Assembly: GCF_019635155.1 (NCBI RefSeq)
Contig: NZ_JAHBZY010000006.1
Location: 62,001 to 126,000, forward strand
Direction: 5' to 3'
Length of the DNA stretch: 64,000 nucleotides
From: Nitrosomonas sp.
GTDB lineage: Bacteria > Pseudomonadota > Gammaproteobacteria > Burkholderiales > Nitrosomonadaceae
The notes beneath the pieces were generated by a model that worked only from the letters and a program-made list of their open reading frames with translations, had not been told where the DNA came from and did not search any database. Position numbers and translations under genes: made by a program. This document shows, piece after piece, positions 53,439 to 62,427 of the stretch (positions are counted from its first letter, which is position 1; every line of letters starts with the position of its first letter).

Positions 53439-54305
53439 TCAATCGATTTTAACGAAACTGCCGTCTTGCTTGACCCAGGTTTCATTGGTGAAAGCATCGT
53501 AGATCGACTCCGCGTCGGTCGCGAAGCAATCGGCGACGGTTTGACTGGTGACGGTGTCTTTGAACGCAAAGGTCACCGGCGGGGTGATGGTGACGCCCGG
53601 GATACCTTCCGGCAGGCTGCCGAACGAGTTGGTGATGTCGAAGCAAGTATCGGAATTGACAATCAAGTTGGCCGCTTCAGCGGGCGCATTGATGGTGCAA
53701 TGTTTGCTGTTGGTGAAGTTGCTGACGAGCGATTCAAACGGATTGGGAATCCCGGGGATTGAAATGGTGATGCCGTTGATCGCCGAGGAAATCACATTGG
53801 TCGATGTCAGCACCGATATCCCGGATGCAGTAGTTTGCTGCGGTGTCTGGCATAAGCTGTTGTTGGTTGGCAGTTCGATGCAGTTGCCGTTGGTGGTCAC
53901 GTTGACGACATTGCCGCTTTGGGTATAGGTTAATCCGGTGGGCGCGCTGGCGGTGTTACACGCCGGAATGCTGCCGCTGCCGCCGGAGTTGTTGATCTGG
54001 GTGATTAAATCCGCTAACGGCGAAACGATGGTTGGGTTGCCGCCCCACGGCCCGCCCATGACGTAAACGTTGTTGTCGTTTTTGTTCACACCTGCATAAA
54101 TGCCGGTATCCGGGTAATAGCGGAATAGCCAGGGTTCGATGCTTTGTGTCGCTTGATGATTCGGAAAATATCCGGGATAGGTATTTTCAGCCCAATTCAA
54201 TAAAGTCTCGGTATCGTTGCTTATTTCGGCAACGGCAAAGTGGAAGTGGCCGGACAAGATAATGGTGTAAACGCCCATTGCAAACTTTTTCGAAGTGTTT
54301 TTCAT
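53439..54305 (-). CDS. Secreted protein with 'RYYPDT' domain
   Basis: A protein of 288 aa with signal peptide (about residues 1-26) and GGAGA before the ATG. Residues ~30-95 form a domain with LLNWAENTYPGYFP, FRYYPDTGIYAGVN and NVYVMGGPWGG, shared with the protein at 61357-61977. A Gly/Ser linker is followed by a Thr/Asn/Ser-rich region with several cysteines (likely disulfides). Such proteins are common in Nitrosomonas-type genomes (recollection); function unknown. Likely extracellular or periplasmic. Confidence 0.65.
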   Translation of the reverse strand: MKNTSKKFAMGVYTIILSGHFHFAVAEISNDTETLLNWAENTYPGYFPNHQATQSIEPWLFRYYPDTGIYAGVNKNDNNVYVMGGPWGGNPTIVSPLADLITQINNSGGSGSIPACNTASAPTGLTYTQSGNVVNVTTNGNCIELPTNNSLCQTPQQTTASGISVLTSTNVISSAINGITISIPGIPNPFESLVSNFTNSKHCTINAPAEAANLIVNSDTCFDITNSFGSLPEGIPGVTITPPVTFAFKDTVTSQTVADCFATDAESIYDAFTNETWVKQDGSFVKID

Positions 54306-54555
54306 CGAAATAATCTCCAGTTTCTTAAAAAATGATGCCCGAAGAATACCACACTCCTGGTGGAAACCGTGTCCACGTGTGTTCCGGCAATGTTTCTGTG
54401 TTCGCGTAGTTCAAGATCCGGGTACCGTGAAAACAGGCCGTGACCGCAATTTTATTAGGTGGTGGCGATGCAAGCTGCGACGTCAATGATTGAAGCTTTT
54501 CCTAGCGAAAGGCAAGAACAAAAGCTGGTGATTGCCTGGTGCGGAATAACGCCCG

Positions 54556-56175
54556 TTAAATATCGTAATGAGTTTTCGGAACCGTGGGCTGCTGTCCTTC
54601 AAGTTGCGGTGTTACGGCATGTGTTACCCGCGGGGGTGTTGTTCCTTGGTGCAAAGCGGAAATTTCATCTTGCAGCAGTTTATCGGTTGCGGAGACCCGC
54701 TTATGCTGACGCAGATGTGCGATCCAGGATTCTACGATGAACATTTCGAGGAAACGCCCATGATCTGCGACATCTTCAAAATATCCCCATTGAATAGCGC
54801 CGTCCCGGCGGCGGATTGTTTCCATTTCCCGGATCAGCTTAAAAAATTTGTCGCGATCGGCATCAGCGATTCGATATTCCAGCGTGACCAATACCGGGCC
54901 GCTATCATGCGATATCAACGTTACCGGTACCGGTTCCGCCCAGTGTCCCGAGGGCGTATGGTCATGATGTTCGCCCAAATTTAGTTTGAAGCGACGGGTG
55001 GCCAGAATCAACACAATCGCCAACAATCCCGAAGCCAGCAAGGCCGACGAAAGATTACTCATGATTGTTACTTGTCCCCATCCTATAGATCCGGCAGCCA
55101 TGGCGCCAAAAACCGCCATCTGGTAAATGGACAGTCCGCGCGCGCGAACCCAATCGGGCAACGCTACTTGCGCCGAGAAGTTCAATGTCGAAACCGCAAC
55201 GATCCATGACACGCCGCCGATAAACCCCGCCACTATGCCGGTGACCATGTGCTGGCCGAGCGCAAACATAGTTAAGCAGAGCGCTGCGCCGATTGTCGCC
55301 AGTGTCAGATTAGTATTTGCATGCCATCGTCTTCTCATAAGCGGAAGTAAAAATGCGCCCGTGACCGCGCCGAGTCCCAGTGCGGTCAATAAAACGCCAT
55401 AGAGGCCGGGGCCGCCTTGTAGCGATTCTTTTGCTACGATCGGGAGTAATGCCCAGTAAGCTGACGCGCAGGTGAAAAAAGCAAGCGCGCGGATCAGAGT
55501 GTAGCGCAATGGTTTGCTATGCAGCGCAAAACGGATGCCTGCGCGCATCGCGCCACTTAAATGCTCGCGTGGCAACGTATCTGTCCGGGATGCGGTAACG
55601 CGCCACCATAGCAAAGCCGCCGCGACCGCAAGATAGGAGAGGGCATCGATAAACACCGTCGCGATTGCCCCTGCCGCTGCCAGAATAAAGCCGCCCAACG
55701 CGGGGCCGATGGCGCGGGCGATATTCATACTCACGCCGTTCCAGACAATGGCGGATGCCAGCTCATTCCGCGGAATGAGGCCCGGCACGATCGCTTGCCA
55801 GGCCGGCGACGCAAAAGCGGTTCCGACGCCGATCGAGAAAGTGAATGCCAGTAGCAGCCAGGGGTTGGTAATTCCCACCCAAAGCAACGCGGTAAAAATG
55901 AGAAGCAAAGCTGCCAGGAAAATCTGCGTCCAGAATAACAGCTTGCGGCGATCGAAAAGATCTCCGAGCACGCCCGCCGGTAAGGCGAACAGGAAAATTG
56001 GTAATGCCGTTGCCGCTTGCACCAATGAAACCATTAAAGGTGAAGATGATAGCTCTGTCATCATCCAGCCGGAAGTGACATTGAACATCCATGTACCGAT
56101 ATTTGAAATCAGCGTGGCTAGCCACAGAATACTGAAAACACGATACTTGAATGGTGAAAATACCGATTCCGGCAT
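54556..56175 (-). CDS. MFS exporter (MFS_3/EntS-like) with C-terminal soluble domain
   Basis: A protein of 539 aa. Twelve TM helices span residues ~1-400 with SNIGTWMFNVTSGWMMTEL, GVLGDLFDRRKLL and AIGPALGGFILAAAGA. A roughly 130-residue soluble tail follows (VLVTLEYRIADADRDKFFKLI, WGYFEDVADHGRFLEMFIVESW), like the antibiotic-biosynthesis-monooxygenase-type tail of the PF05977 family. Role: probable drug or siderophore-like export; substrate unknown. It is divergent from the BTRD1 gene. Confidence 0.85.
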   Translation of the reverse strand: MPESVFSPFKYRVFSILWLATLISNIGTWMFNVTSGWMMTELSSSPLMVSLVQAATALPIFLFALPAGVLGDLFDRRKLLFWTQIFLAALLLIFTALLWVGITNPWLLLAFTFSIGVGTAFASPAWQAIVPGLIPRNELASAIVWNGVSMNIARAIGPALGGFILAAAGAIATVFIDALSYLAVAAALLWWRVTASRTDTLPREHLSGAMRAGIRFALHSKPLRYTLIRALAFFTCASAYWALLPIVAKESLQGGPGLYGVLLTALGLGAVTGAFLLPLMRRRWHANTNLTLATIGAALCLTMFALGQHMVTGIVAGFIGGVSWIVAVSTLNFSAQVALPDWVRARGLSIYQMAVFGAMAAGSIGWGQVTIMSNLSSALLASGLLAIVLILATRRFKLNLGEHHDHTPSGHWAEPVPVTLISHDSGPVLVTLEYRIADADRDKFFKLIREMETIRRRDGAIQWGYFEDVADHGRFLEMFIVESWIAHLRQHKRVSATDKLLQDEISALHQGTTPPRVTHAVTPQLEGQQPTVPKTHYDI

Positions 56176-56713
56176 ATTAGTATGCGAAGCCGCTGTAACC
56201 GCCGGTCCATGGATTTTTCAGACCGGAACTTAGCTTGCACGCATCAAGATCCAGCCAGCGGAATACCCGATCATTCTGTTCATAATGACTGCATACGTTA
56301 TGCATTAGTAGATGAGAGAAATCAGTAGATAAAATGCGCCTTTAGGGAAAAAGAACGGTTATGTACCGGATTAGCTTGTCAAACCGGTTAAAACCGATAA
56401 TTGGAACAATTTATATCCATTTCCGGATCATTTGGCAATGGTTATGGCTGGAACTGGTTGGAGAATTCTAATGGGTGCACGGATAGTTCGTACAATAGAC
56501 GAAATGCTTCCGGATTCCAGGTGATTTCTGGATTATCCTCTAAATATATGTATTTTAAGCCATGTTTTGGGACAACCCCAGCCTGGCAGCGCCTAAAGAA
56601 CCCTATTTGTGATATTTCTCACAGGACTATTCTATTGCTGAACTTAAAATCCCTTTTAGTTTGATCGAAAAGTCTTACTATTTTTCAATATCTCGATAAA
56701 GGAGAATGGCGAC
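56176..56713. other. Gene-free stretch of about 540 bp
   Basis: The region between the divergent MFS and beta-lactamase-fold genes shows short inverted repeats (for example GCATA/TATGC near 56295) and an AAAGGAGA ribosome site at its right end for the next gene. No coding frame has recognisable features. Confidence 0.55.
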
Positions 56714-58621
56714 ATGAACATACAATCCAATTTACAGCTGGTCAGTAAACTCTCAGTTTTTTTGATGACCTGCATACTCAGCGGGACTATTCAGGCAACA
56801 GGTTTTGATGATCCTGATTCGTTGGAATGGAAGTTTCGATATGGTTTGTCTGATTCTGAGTATCATGCGGCTTGGGATGACTACAAGAAGGCCGGTTATC
56901 TTCCTATTGATATCGAAACTGATAACAATGGCACGACATTTTCTGGTGTATGGCAAAAGAATACCGACAATCGCGGTTGGGCGAGCTATCGTAAGCTGAC
57001 CAGTGATGAATTTCATAACAAATGGGAAGAGTATAAGAAGAAAGGATACCGCCCAATCGATCAAGACGCCGAGTTAATTAATGGTGAATTGCGTTATTCT
57101 CTGGTAATGGTCGAAAACAAGGAAAATCTGGATTGGGTATCGCGACGTAATCTTACCAGTGAAGAGTTCTCGAAAGAGTTTGCGCAATATAAGACCAAGT
57201 ATCGGCCGATTGATATTGATGCTGTTGAAGTCGGAAAAACCATGTATTACTCCGTCATATGGCTTGAGAATAAAGCCAATATCAACTGGGTCGAGCTCCG
57301 TGATATGACCCCGGATTCCTACGGCGAGAAGTTTGCTGAATATAAAAACAAAGGTTATCGTGTAGCAGAGCTGGATTGTTATAAACGCGATGGTAAATTA
57401 AATTATGCAGCTGTATGGGAAAAGAATGAGTCTGGAAGAGCCTGGGCCGCATTACGTGAGATGTCCGCAATCGACTTGCGTAATAATTGGCTAAAATATC
57501 GCGACCAGGGCATGCGCGTCATTGATATAGAGATTTGTCCGGCTAAAAGTGGTGGTGGAACACAGTATGCTGCGGTTTGGCGCGAAAATGATAGCCGTTA
57601 TGACTGGAAAGGTCGAAGCAAGGCTGAGAAAATCCTCGAAGACTATGCTGCAGACGCTCAGATTCCTGGTGTTGGCGCAGCCATTATACGCAACGGTAAG
57701 ATTGTTTTCCTTGGCGGCGCCGGATTTGCGGATAAAGAAAATAATCTAAAAGCGCACAGTGGAACGATCTATCGCCTTGCTTCTGTGGCAAAAGCGGTTA
57801 CGGGCACACTGGCCTATGATATGGAAGAGGCCGGTATAATTAACCTGGATGTCAAAACAAATACCCTGGTTAATGGCTTGGGCACAAAGCATCAGCACAC
57901 GGTACGGCAGTTGTTGGGTAACATGGGTTGTGTGAAACACTATACCAGTGATGGTCTGGATGACAACGCTACGCAAGTCGAATACGCAACAGCGAAGGAT
58001 GCCTTGAATAATCATTTATCCGGTAAAATCAAGACAAACTCGTGGATTATCTCCGGTTGTACTCCGGGCACACATAATTACTCGACTCATGGCTTTACCA
58101 TTGCTGCAACGGCTTTGGAAGCAAAGGGCGGCTCCAGTTTCTCAAATCTAGTCAAAACCCGCATTGCTGATCCGTTGGGCCTCGATACCCTGCGAGTGGA
58201 AAAACGCTCAAGCCCGGACGCCACTGGCGAACACGCTACGATTAACTCTGGTGCAAACAAGGTCAGTAAAAGCAGTTTTGAAAATGTCAGCTGGAAGGCT
58301 GGCGGCAGTGGAATGGAATCCTCTGCGCTCGATTTGGCCCGATTTGGTGATGGCGTGTTAAGAAATCGATACTTCCCACAAGCAACGCGAGACATACTAT
58401 GGAGCGGCGGTACTAAGAATGGTCAGGCTAACGGTTGGCAGATCAATTCCGGCGTTACCCAAGCAAGCAAGGGTGGCGATAATCAAGGATCCGACTCGCA
58501 TATACGTATTGACGTGGTTAATGGCATCACCGTAGTTGTCTTAACCAATACCAATCCACCTCCCGTTGACACCAGTTCAATTACTTCGCAACTGCTATCA
58601 TTGGCCATTGCGAATCCCTAG
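56714..58621 (+). CDS. Secreted beta-lactamase-fold hydrolase with five BTRD1 repeats
   Basis: A protein of 635 aa with a signal peptide and AAAGGAGA upstream. Residues ~35-300 hold five repeats of about 50 aa of the form W..R.LT..E...W..Y...GYRPID.....G...Y..VW..N (bacterial tandem repeat domain 1). Residues ~305-635 are a serine hydrolase of the class C beta-lactamase/PBP4 type: SVAK (S357-K360), YST (456-458) in place of YxN, and no clear KTG. The layout resembles polyglycine-hydrolase-type enzymes; substrate unknown, activity plausible from the intact SxxK. Confidence 0.82.
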   Translation: MNIQSNLQLVSKLSVFLMTCILSGTIQATGFDDPDSLEWKFRYGLSDSEYHAAWDDYKKAGYLPIDIETDNNGTTFSGVWQKNTDNRGWASYRKLTSDEFHNKWEEYKKKGYRPIDQDAELINGELRYSLVMVENKENLDWVSRRNLTSEEFSKEFAQYKTKYRPIDIDAVEVGKTMYYSVIWLENKANINWVELRDMTPDSYGEKFAEYKNKGYRVAELDCYKRDGKLNYAAVWEKNESGRAWAALREMSAIDLRNNWLKYRDQGMRVIDIEICPAKSGGGTQYAAVWRENDSRYDWKGRSKAEKILEDYAADAQIPGVGAAIIRNGKIVFLGGAGFADKENNLKAHSGTIYRLASVAKAVTGTLAYDMEEAGIINLDVKTNTLVNGLGTKHQHTVRQLLGNMGCVKHYTSDGLDDNATQVEYATAKDALNNHLSGKIKTNSWIISGCTPGTHNYSTHGFTIAATALEAKGGSSFSNLVKTRIADPLGLDTLRVEKRSSPDATGEHATINSGANKVSKSSFENVSWKAGGSGMESSALDLARFGDGVLRNRYFPQATRDILWSGGTKNGQANGWQINSGVTQASKGGDNQGSDSHIRIDVVNGITVVVLTNTNPPPVDTSSITSQLLSLAIANP

Positions 58622-58635
58622 CCGGGCGTTCCCGA

Positions 58636-58669
58636 CATGCCCGCTCCCATTTTTGTAGGGGCGGGCATG
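58636..58669 (+). terminator. Strong hairpin after the beta-lactamase-fold gene
   Basis: CATGCCCGCTCCC pairs with GGGGCGGGCATG across a short AT loop, beginning 15 bp after the stop codon. There is no T-run directly after the stem, so termination may be imperfect or the hairpin may stabilise the transcript. Confidence 0.55.
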
Positions 58670-58689
58670 ATTCTTGAATCATCTTTATT

Positions 58690-58765
58690 CACCAAAGGAT
58701 AGAGTAGAGAACAGGTTTTCCCTATCCTCTCTCATCAAACCGTGCATGCGGTTCTTATAGCCTAT
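58690..58765 (-). mobile_element. Possible 3'-end remnant of a group II intron
   Basis: On the minus strand GAACCGCATGCACGGTTTG followed by ATGAGAGAGGATAGGGAAA resembles the sequence that follows many bacterial group II intron reverse-transcriptase genes. No reverse-transcriptase frame remains. Identification rests on memory of that signature and is tentative. Confidence 0.35.
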
Positions 58766-58785
58766 ATTTTGTATAGAGCTGTTGA

Positions 58786-58805
58786 CTCACCAAAACGGAT
58801 AAATT
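58786..58805 (+). repeat. Dispersed 20-bp repeat, copy 1
   Basis: CTCACCAAAACGGATAAATT matches the copy at 62307-62326 at 18 of 20 positions. It lies among other mobile remnants and may be an insertion-sequence end. Confidence 0.45.
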
Positions 58806-58855
58806 TGTGCGGTAGCCAACTTAAATCACTCTTCACGAAAAATACTGAATGAAAG

Positions 58856-58995
58856 AGACTTTTGCACGGTGTCATGAGCGGCACTGGAATAAGGCAAAAA
58901 ATTGCGGAAAAGCGGAGTTTACACGGGGTAAATGAGCATTTTTTGCGAATTTTTAACGCGATTATCGTGTCGCGTAGTAACCGTGCAAAGGTCTC
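58856..58995. mobile_element. 140-bp MITE-like element
   Basis: The terminal inverted repeats GAGACTTTTGCACGG (58856-58870) and CCGTGCAAAGGTCTC (58981-58995) match with one mismatch. The element is flanked on both sides by the direct repeat TGAAA (58851-58855, 58996-59000), the expected target duplication. The interior is non-coding. The ends resemble those of IS5-type elements, but the parent family is uncertain. Confidence 0.75.
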
Positions 58996-59027
58996 TGAAA
59001 ATGATTACTCTGTTGCGGTTTTCTAGG

Positions 59028-59342
59028 TTACTTTAGATGCATGCTATTCTTGACCGACTTGACTCCGGCGACCCCACGCGCCACTTCAATCGCTTTGTTG
59101 ATACTGGCTGAGGAGCTTACGAAACCACTTAACTGAACCACACCCTTGAAGGTTTCAACATTGATTTCAGTAGACTTTAGCGTTGGTTCATTCAATATGG
59201 CTGCTTTTACTTTCGTAGTAATGACAGTATCATCAAAATACTCTCCTGTTCCCTCTTGCTTCTGAGTTGATCCACATCCTATAGCGGTCAGCATTGCTAA
59301 GGTCAAAAACGATACAAAGAATAATCTAATGAAGTGATTCAT
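59028..59342 (-). CDS. BON-domain lipoprotein (OsmY-like)
   Basis: A protein of 104 aa with a lipoprotein signal (FLTLAMLTAIGC lipobox, Cys about 23). The mature part is one BON domain: DDTVITTKVKAAILNEPTLKSTEINVETFKGVVQLSGFVSS then A..VARGVAGVKSVKNSM. BON domains bind phospholipids and respond to osmotic or envelope stress. GGAGAAT precedes the ATG. Confidence 0.88.
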   Translation of the reverse strand: MNHFIRLFFVSFLTLAMLTAIGCGSTQKQEGTGEYFDDTVITTKVKAAILNEPTLKSTEINVETFKGVVQLSGFVSSSASINKAIEVARGVAGVKSVKNSMHLK

Positions 59343-59484
59343 GGGATTCTCCTAAAGTGTGGTAAAGGAATTAAGCTATCAAGCTGTTATGACGTGGTCA
59401 AGTAAAACCGGACACCCCGGTTAAGCGACTTTTTTCATTTTTTCTGTTTCTGCCTCATATTGATTAGCTCTCGACATTCTCACG

Positions 59485-59781
59485 TTATTTCCACATAACA
59501 TCACATTTTTCTTTTGCGGCAGCAGTAAGTAGATCAATCAAAGGCAGCGCTCTTGCATGTATACTCACTATTGGTTCATTTTCACTCTCATTCTCAACGG
59601 ATGTCGATTCCTTTTCTGCGCTTATAGCGATCTTTAATCGATTCAGCGCCGCGGGAACATCCGCCGCCAGGATGACGCCGGGTACAGTCGCGCTGTGTCC
59701 CATCATTTTGAGCATAGTAAGTGCAATATCTCTAAACATAGGGATATCAGCATAAGCATCGGTTGTAAATGTCACAAGCAT
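59485..59781 (-). CDS. DUF1840 family protein
   Basis: A protein of 98 aa. LVTFTTDAYADIPMFRDIALTMLKMMGHS and the closing RALPLIDLLTAAAKEKCDVMWK match DUF1840, a small family mostly from betaproteobacteria; function unknown. A Glu/Ser-rich linker separates the halves. A GGAAA-like ribosome site precedes the ATG. Confidence 0.85.
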   Translation of the reverse strand: MLVTFTTDAYADIPMFRDIALTMLKMMGHSATVPGVILAADVPAALNRLKIAISAEKESTSVENESENEPIVSIHARALPLIDLLTAAAKEKCDVMWK

Positions 59782-59951
59782 AAAGTTTTCCTCGGCTGAG
59801 TTAAAAATGCATCATTTCGTCTGTTTTGGCTCGATTCATTATTTCTAAGAAGCGGATTTTATTTTTAAACTTAACCAGCTTATAGCAAGGTTATTGGGAG
59901 ATTATTGCACCAGTTTCTCCGTATGACCTAAAATTATCATTCTTTTGCAGT

Positions 59952-60209
59952 TCACTCATCACCCGGTTTTTTATATTTTTTCTTCATTGCTGTCCATGCC
60001 AATTTATGTGTTGTTTCTTCCTGTGAGGCATTGTCATAACGTTCTTCAGGGCTCGCATATTCTCGCCATGCGTGATTAAATGCTTCCCAATAAATATCCT
60101 GTGTATGTGCAGGCAGAGAGAGTACATGGATCACATTTTCTGGTAGATCTATTGGTTTTATAAAAGTTTGTAAGGTCAAGTTATTAATGAAAAGCGTGAT
60201 AAACGACAA
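59952..60209 (-). CDS. chaB: ChaB family protein
   Basis: The conserved part begins LPENVIHVLSLPAHTQDIYWEAFNHAWREYASPEERY and ends EETTHKLAWTAMKKKYKK, the ChaB signature. ChaB is a small protein named as a regulator of the ChaA cation antiporter, with weak evidence. The frame opens with TTG at 60209, overlapping the upstream DUF389 gene by 26 bp; no ATG exists and the true start is uncertain. Confidence 0.8.
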   Translation of the reverse strand: MSFITLFINNLTLQTFIKPIDLPENVIHVLSLPAHTQDIYWEAFNHAWREYASPEERYDNASQEETTHKLAWTAMKKKYKKPGDE

Positions 60210-61158
60210 GAATAAGAATGGTTAATGTTACGAACCATGCGAGGATATATATGATTATCGCTCGTTTTGCTTTCTTTGTTTTGTACCAAGTATGCGGATG
60301 AACGCCTTTTATGAGAAGGACTATCTTCGTTGCCAAGTTGATGCATACTACATTGATGGTTAACAGTAAACCCGCATTGAAAGCATGATTGATATCTCCA
60401 AGACCCAGCATAAGGCCTAGTGTTACCGCTGGTGGTAGCAGTGCGACTGCTACCATTACTCCGACTAGGACGCTCGATAGCTTCGCTGTTAAGGATAGAG
60501 CTGCAGCTGCACCAGATGCAAGCGCTAAGGGAAAGGAATCCAATCCGACTTTTGTGCGCAGAACAAGCTCGGGGCTTGCGGTATTAAGTGGCCAAAAAGC
60601 GCCGATCACAACAGACAATGCTATTGCTAGCGTGATTCCGACAAGGAAAGTTAAAATTGACTTCCGCATTAAGGAAAAATCGCCTAAGGCTGTACCGAGA
60701 CCAAAGGCAAGATTTGACCCAAGTAATGGCGCAATTACCATTCCACCAATTACTACGGCTACATTATTCTCGATTAATCCTATCGCAACAACGATTGTCG
60801 CTAACACAATTAATACAACAAAATTGATATTTAGTGCCGCATTTTTTTCAACTTCTTTGTAAATGGCTTCTCTTGTTTCAATTGCTGAGTCTTCTTCCTT
60901 ACTATCACTTTTCGACGGCATAGGTAGTGAAATTTCTATAGGTAAGACTATAATCCAAGTGGATGGCTGAGTCCGAAGGGCGGACTGCAATGAATCCAAT
61001 ACAGATTGAATCTTATCGTCAGTTACAAGTAGCCTTATCAATTGCATTCCATCGTCTCCCATTACACCGAGGCGTAAATCTGAAGCTTCATGTTCTTTTG
61101 CGATTTCCAAAACTTTGTTGATACTACTTGCCTCAACTACTATCTCAATGTATTTCAT
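60184..61158 (-). CDS. DUF389 (TIGR00341-type) hydrophobic membrane protein
   Basis: A protein of 324 aa. The first ~90 residues are a soluble ferredoxin-like/ACT-like domain, then five to seven TM helices with VVIGGMVIAPLLGSNLAFGLGTALGD and VAVALLPPAVTLGLMLGLGD. DUF389 proteins are widespread and uncharacterised. The pairing with chaB hints at ion or envelope stress, an inference only. Confidence 0.85.
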   Translation of the reverse strand: MKYIEIVVEASSINKVLEIAKEHEASDLRLGVMGDDGMQLIRLLVTDDKIQSVLDSLQSALRTQPSTWIIVLPIEISLPMPSKSDSKEEDSAIETREAIYKEVEKNAALNINFVVLIVLATIVVAIGLIENNVAVVIGGMVIAPLLGSNLAFGLGTALGDFSLMRKSILTFLVGITLAIALSVVIGAFWPLNTASPELVLRTKVGLDSFPLALASGAAAALSLTAKLSSVLVGVMVAVALLPPAVTLGLMLGLGDINHAFNAGLLLTINVVCINLATKIVLLIKGVHPHTWYKTKKAKRAIIIYILAWFVTLTILILVVYHAFH

Positions 61159-61356
61159 GTTCAGTATTCCCCTTCCACAATTGGCATTATTTTTTTATAC
61201 AAAGAGCGAAGCTGCTGTGTCAATTTATTCAGAACTATTAGATTCGTGTCGTAATTAACGTACCAGCGGTCTTGTCCTGTATCTTTTTCAAAAATTCAAT
61301 ATTCATGTGGTTTTTCAAGAGAACGTGAGAAGTCATTTTGGGAGTGATATTTTGTT

Positions 61357-61977
61357 ATGAGATTTATTTTGCTTTTTGGGTTATTAATTCCATCAATATC
61401 ATTCGCAGAAAATTTTTTGACTAATAGTAATAAGCTATTTGATTTTGCTGAAAAATCCTTTCCGATATTTTTCAATTCCACTGAAATAAAAACCATCGCA
61501 TTGAATGGATATTTAGTGCGATATTATCCTGATACCAATATCTATATTGGAACCAAAGATCTTGATGTCTATGTGTATGGCGATATCTTTAATGGATTAT
61601 TGAAAGCCGGTGTTATTTCTGATTTTGTCACATTAGAACCGGATGGGGATACCTTATTGGCCGCCTTATTTACGGAAAACCGAAGCAATGTACAGGTTCA
61701 TGGAACTGGAACTGTAATTTCCTTATTGGCGGATGATCGTAACGGGGACCGCCACCAAAGGTTTATCATTGCACTAAAATCCGGCCAGACGTTATTAATC
61801 TCTCACAACATCGATCTAGCACCAAGGATTGATGAATTAGCCTTGTATGACCAAATTGAGTTTTCCGGTGAATATGAATGGAATGACAAAGGTGGCGTGA
61901 TCCATTGGACGCACCACGATCCTGACGGAATTCATGTGGACGGCTGGTTATTCCACAATAATGTTATTTATCAGTAA
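61357..61977 (+). CDS. Secreted protein with 'RYYPDT' domain fused to DUF3465
   Basis: A protein of 206 aa with a signal peptide (RFILLFGLLIPSISFA). Residues ~22-85 carry NKLFDFAEKSFPIFF and LVRYYPDTNIYIGTKDLDVYVYGD, homologous to the domain at 53439-54305. Residues ~105-206 match DUF3465: VQVHGTGTVISLLADDRNGDRHQRFI, then HNIDLAPRIDELALYDQIEFSGEYEWN and THHDP. The combination of the two domains is unusual. Function unknown, probably periplasmic. Confidence 0.75.
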   Translation: MRFILLFGLLIPSISFAENFLTNSNKLFDFAEKSFPIFFNSTEIKTIALNGYLVRYYPDTNIYIGTKDLDVYVYGDIFNGLLKAGVISDFVTLEPDGDTLLAALFTENRSNVQVHGTGTVISLLADDRNGDRHQRFIIALKSGQTLLISHNIDLAPRIDELALYDQIEFSGEYEWNDKGGVIHWTHHDPDGIHVDGWLFHNNVIYQ

Positions 61978-61995
61978 TAATTTGGTGCTGAAATT

Positions 61996-62253
61996 TTGTT
62001 TGGACTTAAGCAAATCATTATCTATGCAGATGAAAACGGCTGTGAGACTTATTACAATTGGATAATAACTTACAAGACAAAAAGAACCAGCAGCGAATCA
62101 GGGCGCGTATCCGGCGGCGACAAAGACAGCCAAAGTCAAGATATTGAAGATATTGAAAATGCCAAGGAATATTGGAAGGATGGATGTACTGCTGCTCTGC
62201 TCTCTTTGAAAGTATTAATGCGATGGGGTATCGCCTTGCACTGCAGAGACTAG
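61996..62253 (+). pseudogene. Internally deleted RelE/HigB-type toxin
   Basis: The frame begins LKQIIIYADENGCETYYNWI, like the N-terminus of 'addiction module killer' toxins, and later has GGDKDSQSQDIEDIENAKEYWKD, like their C-terminal LLxGGDKxxQxxDIxxAxxYWKD. The middle of the fold is missing, so it cannot be a working toxin. No intact antitoxin gene is visible downstream. Confidence 0.55.
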
Positions 62254-62306
62254 ATGCTCATGCAAAGTAGCTTCTTGATAAAAACAGTTTCATTGTACTG
62301 AATTGG

Positions 62307-62326
62307 CTCACCAAAGCGGATAAATC
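62307..62326 (+). repeat. Dispersed 20-bp repeat, copy 2
   Basis: CTCACCAAAGCGGATAAATC, 18 of 20 positions identical to copy 1 at 58786-58805. It lies just past the decayed toxin. Confidence 0.45.
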
Positions 62327-62427
62327 TGGTAACTGGTTTATTAAGATTTCAGTTTTATATTTCATATAATATGCGGCTAACATGAATGAAGCTAAATGGC
62401 GGTGCAGCAGTATGTTTGAATACCGAG

